A stretch of 64,000 bases of DNA from Bacteroidota bacterium (lineage in GTDB: Bacteria > Bacteroidota > Bacteroidia > UBA4408): assembly GCA_016721765.1 (NCBI GenBank), contig JADKHO010000001.1, forward strand, positions 1,476,001 through 1,540,000. Direction: 5' to 3'. Below, piece after piece: positions 60,059 through 64,000 of the stretch (positions within the stretch are counted from its first letter, which is position 1; the number at the start of each line of letters is the position of its first letter). The notes beneath the pieces were generated by a model, which was not told where the DNA came from, searched no databases, and saw nothing but the letters and a program-made list of their open reading frames with translations. Made by a program: the position numbers and the translations under genes.

Positions 60059-62071
60059 TCACTTCAAAATTATCCTCCCCAATTGTGCCGAAAAATGCTT
60101 TTTGGCTTCCAATAGGGCTTGCAATTGCTCAATTAAACCTTGCATGTTTTCGTCGGTTGATTCTTTTAACTGTAACTGATTTTCATTAATAAGTTTCATT
60201 ATTTTGGTATTCTTAAGCGAAAACAAAGCACTGTAAACCGATTGTTTTAGCACCATTTCCTCCGTTTGCACATTGATGTGATGCCGCTCCCAATGTTGGC
60301 TCAATTCATATTTATTGCTCACCAAATCAATTGCCAATTGTTGAATCACCGGATCGTGATGCTGCGTAAAGTAAGCCACATCCGGCACTTTTTCATCCGC
60401 TAAATGTTGTGCTACTTCAGTAAAAATGAGTTGGTAGTTTTTATTTTCAAACAGTAAGTTATCGTGTGTAATTTCGAAATGAATGCGCTCTGCAACAGTC
60501 GTAGTAACTGTTTGCATGTTTTGCTCTTCGTCCATTACTTCAAAATGAATTTCACGATTCCCAAAATTCACCAAAATTCGAATGATATCTCTTTCCTGAT
60601 ATTCGATTGCATCTTCAACAACAAACTCCTTTTCAGCTTCTTCATATTCCTGAGATGAAGGTGAAGTGCTTCCCGTTTCAAATCCTGATTTTTCGCTCTG
60701 TTCACCAATTTTTTTTCGACGCAGCTTATTTAATTCCGTGAGCAAAATTTGCTCGCCCATATCCATGATGCGGCTGCATTCTTTCACATACACTGAACGT
60801 GAAATGGCATCTGGAATTAGTGCAATGGTTTCGACAATATTGTGAATGAGCTCCGCTTTTTTAATCGGATCATTCTCTGTTTCCTTATAAAGCAAACCTG
60901 TTTTAAACCGAATAAAATCCAATGAATTTTTCTGAATAAAGGCTTCCAGTTCCTCACTGCTCACTTTTTTGGAATAGGAATCGGGATCTTCACCATCCGG
61001 GAATAGCAATACTTTTACGTTCATGCCTTCCTCCAAAATCAAATTTATTCCGCGAAAAGAAGCTTTTATCCCTGCATTATCACCATCGTAAAGTATGGTA
61101 ATGTTTTTTGTATAGCGATGAATGAGCCGTATTTGCTCAACTGTAAGCGAAGTTCCAGAAGAGGCAACCACATTTTCAACACCGGCCTGAAACAAAGAAA
61201 TCACATCGGTATAGCCTTCCACCAAAAAGCAATTCTCTTTGGCTATGATGGATTTTTTTGCAAAATACAAACCATACAATACGTTGCTCTTATGATAGAT
61301 CTCGGTCTCGGGCGAATTGATGTATTTCGCCACTTTTTTATCCGAGCCAAGAATTCTGCCTCCAAAAGCTATCACCCTTCCCGAAATGTTATGCACCGGA
61401 AACATGACGCGACCTGAAAAACGGTCAAAATATTTTGCTGCAGCGAGCTCACTTGGAACTGCATTTGCATCTGCAGATAAATCAACCTGTTGCTGCTTTT
61501 CGCTTTTTATGGTTAAACCGGAGCGCACCAAGTAATCCACTTTGTAACCCGCTTCAATGGCGGCATCCGTAAAGTTGCGCCACTTGTCGTGAGAATAGCC
61601 CAACTGAAATTTTTCAATGATATCTTCTCGAAATCCACGTTCTTTAAAGTAACTCAAGCCAATTGCTTTGCCTTCCGGCGAACGGTGTAATTGCTCAGTA
61701 AAATATTTTTGTGCAAAAGCCGATACTAAAAAAATACTCTCGCGCTCGTTATCAATTTCAATTTGTTCGGCACTGGCTTGCTCCTCTAAAATTTCGATGT
61801 TATACTTTTTTGCAAGGTAGCGCAAGGCATCCGGGTAAGAGAGCGTTTCATGCTCCATGATAAAATTCACAGAATTACCACCTTTTCCACAACCAAAGCA
61901 TTTGTAAATTCCTTTGGTGGGAGAAACCGTAAACGAAGGTGTTTTCTCGTTGTGAAACGGACAATTCCCCAACAAATTCACTCCTCTGCGTTTGAGCGTT
62001 ACGAAATCGCCTACGACCTCCTCTACACGAGCCGTTTCAAAAATTTTATCTATCGTTTCTTTTGGTATCAC
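60059..62071 (-). CDS. dnaG: DNA primase
   Basis: 670 residues. The N-terminal zinc finger has C37, H40, C58 and C61 (GNCPFHNEKTPSF ... YKCFGCGKGG). The TOPRIM core has VEGYTDVISLFQAG and ILYDGDNAGIKASFRGI. The C-terminal DnaB-binding helical domain follows. It makes RNA primers for chromosome replication. No rpoD or rpsU is adjacent, unlike in Proteobacteria. Confidence 0.95.
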   Translation of the reverse strand: MIPKETIDKIFETARVEEVVGDFVTLKRRGVNLLGNCPFHNEKTPSFTVSPTKGIYKCFGCGKGGNSVNFIMEHETLSYPDALRYLAKKYNIEILEEQASAEQIEIDNERESIFLVSAFAQKYFTEQLHRSPEGKAIGLSYFKERGFREDIIEKFQLGYSHDKWRNFTDAAIEAGYKVDYLVRSGLTIKSEKQQQVDLSADANAVPSELAAAKYFDRFSGRVMFPVHNISGRVIAFGGRILGSDKKVAKYINSPETEIYHKSNVLYGLYFAKKSIIAKENCFLVEGYTDVISLFQAGVENVVASSGTSLTVEQIRLIHRYTKNITILYDGDNAGIKASFRGINLILEEGMNVKVLLFPDGEDPDSYSKKVSSEELEAFIQKNSLDFIRFKTGLLYKETENDPIKKAELIHNIVETIALIPDAISRSVYVKECSRIMDMGEQILLTELNKLRRKKIGEQSEKSGFETGSTSPSSQEYEEAEKEFVVEDAIEYQERDIIRILVNFGNREIHFEVMDEEQNMQTVTTTVAERIHFEITHDNLLFENKNYQLIFTEVAQHLADEKVPDVAYFTQHHDPVIQQLAIDLVSNKYELSQHWERHHINVQTEEMVLKQSVYSALFSLKNTKIMKLINENQLQLKESTDENMQGLIEQLQALLEAKKHFSAQLGRIILK

Positions 62072-62202
62072 AATCCTGAAAAAGGAAGGCTAAAGTACGC
62101 AAAATAGCTGGAATGCTTATGGAAATTCAAGTTAGAAATGCTGAATTTATTTTGTATTTTTAAGCACAACAATACATCATTGAGAATCATTTTATATTAA
62201 GG

Positions 62203-63486
62203 TTGATGTCGACTATTGAGAATCCAAGCAGCGTTATTCGTAAAACGCTTACGTCTCGCTCAATTATTTTGGCTTTCTTTTTACTTTTTGTTCAGGTAGC
62301 ACTGTATGCGTCTCAAAGCCGGAAAGTGCTCATCATTGGCATTGACGGATGCCGCTCCGATGCCCTTCAGCAAGCGAATGCGCCACACATTGACTCTTTG
62401 GCTAATGCAGGATTATACAGTTACGATTCCTGGCATTTGGGAATAACTATTTCGGGTCCGTCCTGGTCAACCATCATGACAGGCACTTGGTGGAACAAAC
62501 ATGGGGTTAAAGGAAATAGTTATGCCAACAGTAATTTTAACAGCTATCCCTATTTTACAAAACGTGCCAAAGAATTAAAGCCGAATCTCCATTGTGTGCA
62601 AATTGCGGAGTGGGGGCCGCTTAGCACGGAGGTGTATAACGATGGAATGGATTTAAAAATTCAAACCGATGATGGCGGAGATTCCACTACTGCTGAAGCG
62701 CTAAGGCAATTAAACGACAGCAATTTGGATTGCCTGTTTGCATATTATGAAGCGGTAGACCGAGCCGGTCATGCAACAGGATTTAGTCCAAACAATTCCA
62801 ACTATATTTCATCTATCGAGTATGTGGATGATCAAGTTGGTATTTTAATGAACAAACTCAAAACTCGTCCACACTATGCACATGAGGATTGGTTGGTTTT
62901 ATTGGTTACTGATCATGGAGGAACGGGCATTTTGCACGGTGGCAATTCTTGGTCGGAGCGCCATGTGTGGTGGATTGCTTCCGGAAGTGCAGTGGAATCA
63001 GCACAAATTATTAAAGGTGATCCGGGTACCTATAACTTTTTGGGCACCGGGATATTTAATTCTTTGGGTGTAAACAAAACGCTCATGAAACAATCGCCTG
63101 TATTAGCAGATATAGCGGTTACTGCGCTACATCATTTAATTTATGATACCGGTATAAATCCCGAAACCTACACCGCTTGGCAATTGGATGGTAAATCGTG
63201 GTTAGCGAATACCATTGGCATGGAAGAATTGACGGAGCAAAATCATATCAATATTTATCCAAATCCAAGCGGAGGTGAGATAAACTTAATAGTAGAAAAT
63301 CCTCTTGGAGAATCGGTTCAGGTGCAAGTGTATGACCTTAGCGGCAGATGTGTGAAACAGATGGAAGCTAGTAAAGGGAGCAACAAGCTTAAACTAGATT
63401 TGAGCGATTTAACCAATGGGACCTATCTTTCAAAAGTGAGTATTGGTAAACAATCCACAACTAAACGCATTACCCTGCTGCGTTAA
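62203..63486 (+). CDS. T9SS-sorted type I phosphodiesterase / alkaline-phosphatase-superfamily protein
   Basis: 427 residues with a long hydrophobic signal (SIILAFFLLFVQVALYASQ). The core is of the alkaline-phosphatase/NPP superfamily: VLIIGIDGCRSDAL carries the first metal Asp, ITISGPSWSTIMTGTWWNKHGV holds the likely Ser/Thr nucleophile region, AYYEAVDRAGHATG another metal Asp/His pair and LVTDHGGTGILHGG the DH...H metal site. The last ~75 residues form a T9SS sorting domain (INIYPNPSGGEINLIV ... LTNGTYLSKVS). Probably a surface phosphodiesterase or phosphatase; the substrate is unknown. Confidence 0.9.
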   Translation: MMSTIENPSSVIRKTLTSRSIILAFFLLFVQVALYASQSRKVLIIGIDGCRSDALQQANAPHIDSLANAGLYSYDSWHLGITISGPSWSTIMTGTWWNKHGVKGNSYANSNFNSYPYFTKRAKELKPNLHCVQIAEWGPLSTEVYNDGMDLKIQTDDGGDSTTAEALRQLNDSNLDCLFAYYEAVDRAGHATGFSPNNSNYISSIEYVDDQVGILMNKLKTRPHYAHEDWLVLLVTDHGGTGILHGGNSWSERHVWWIASGSAVESAQIIKGDPGTYNFLGTGIFNSLGVNKTLMKQSPVLADIAVTALHHLIYDTGINPETYTAWQLDGKSWLANTIGMEELTEQNHINIYPNPSGGEINLIVENPLGESVQVQVYDLSGRCVKQMEASKGSNKLKLDLSDLTNGTYLSKVSIGKQSTTKRITLLR

Positions 63487-63605
63487 TTCGCTTAATGGAA
63501 TGAATTTTAAGCCGACTAAATCATTTTTTAGGCGAATGTCATGAATAATTAAGGGGATCGTTTACTCGTATTTATGCTAAATACTGGTCTTCTCAAATAC
63601 TAAAT

Positions 63606-63920
63606 CGAAAAACGAAAAGGACCGGCCTATGAGAAATTGGCGTTAAGAAATTTGAATTCATTTTTAGGCGCGGGCCCTGTATAAGCAATCCTCGAGCGAG
63701 AACTGAAAATACTTACTTTCAACAAAACATTATCGAGCGCTTGGGTTGCGTGAAATTAAGGCGAAGCCGAATCACGAATACCATTGAAATTAAACACCAC
63801 ATGAGTAAAAAATGAATTCAAATTTTAGTCAATTGCTCATCAGCCTTGATTTTTTGCTTACTTTTTGATCAAGCAAAAAGTAAGAAAATCCCAATGATGG
63901 AAAGACTTACAATCGCAAGA
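63606..63920. repeat. ~310-bp structured repeat, copy C
   Basis: Full-length copy of the repeat at 9735-9999 and 10029-10347, same orientation, with moderate divergence. Here the 11-bp inverted repeat CTTACTTTTTG (63857-63867) / CAAAAAGTAAG (63874-63884) is perfect. An alternative stem TTTTTGCTT (63851-63859) / AAGCAAAAA (63871-63879) uses overlapping bases. The rest of the 514-bp gap to the window end shows no gene. Confidence 0.8.
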
Positions 63921-63969
63921 TATCAATTAAACTAAAGATCGGTCATCACAAAAAAAATCCAAAAATAAA

Positions 63970-64000
63970 AGGCGCTCCAACATGAGGAACGCCTTTTATC
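63970..64000. terminator. Terminator-like hairpin at the window end
   Basis: AAAAGGCG and CGCCTTTT with a 13-nt loop. Either strand could use it; the gene it serves probably lies outside the window on the minus strand. Confidence 0.6.

Overview
The window comes from a member of the Bacteroidota. Several secreted proteins end in type IX secretion (T9SS) C-terminal sorting domains. There is a PorG-like outer-membrane gene (DUF6089) next to uppS, bamA and two ompH genes, lipoproteins have Bacteroidota-style lipoboxes, and many promoters carry the TAnnTTTG -7 box of this phylum. The species cannot be named from the sequence.

Layout. 1-12.2 kb is core: the tail of a T9SS cargo protein, a QueD/PTPS enzyme, an alpha/beta hydrolase, a CNNM/CorC-type membrane protein, then the envelope cluster DUF6089-uppS-bamA-ompH-ompH and murI. 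The gaps hold three repeat families: double-hairpin REP-like units, a ~310-bp structured repeat (two copies here, a third at the far end of the window), and CACATAG palindromes bracketing a GxxExxY gene. 12.2-16.1 kb holds a DUF2723 membrane protein and a fasciclin lipoprotein. 16.4-25.6 kb is a nitrous-oxide respiration locus on the minus strand: cytochrome c, clade II nosZ, a membrane protein, nosL, nosD, nosF, nosY and a truncated hemoglobin. A divergent Crp/Fnr regulator and a polytopic membrane protein follow. Matching TTATGA-N6-TCATAA dyads lie at nearly the same distance from -7 boxes before cytochrome c, the fasciclin gene and the polytopic protein, which suggests one small regulon.

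29.9-51.6 kb is an integrated element. It enters at the 3' end of a tRNA-Gln and is bounded by a 15-bp direct repeat (29895-29909 and 51583-51597). It carries a tyrosine integrase, an excisionase-like protein, a RepA/AAA-type ATPase and an RHH-type protein. A long run of co-directional minus-strand defence genes follows: a PLD-SNF2 helicase, an Eco57I-like methylase, a RecF/SMC-type ATPase (broken by a one-base frameshift), a GIY-YIG nuclease, a nuclease-like (SMEK-type) APAZ protein and a short prokaryotic Argonaute. Near its right end are IS debris and a Panacea (DUF4065) toxin-antitoxin candidate. The Argonaute pair with its SMEK-like effector, possibly with the GIY-YIG protein, is the best candidate for an unusual system.

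51.6-64 kb returns to core: secreted and T9SS proteins, a large BNR/VPS10-type repeat protein, a YebC-family regulator, a ParE-type toxin-antitoxin pair, DnaG primase, a T9SS-sorted phosphodiesterase and the third copy of the 310-bp repeat.
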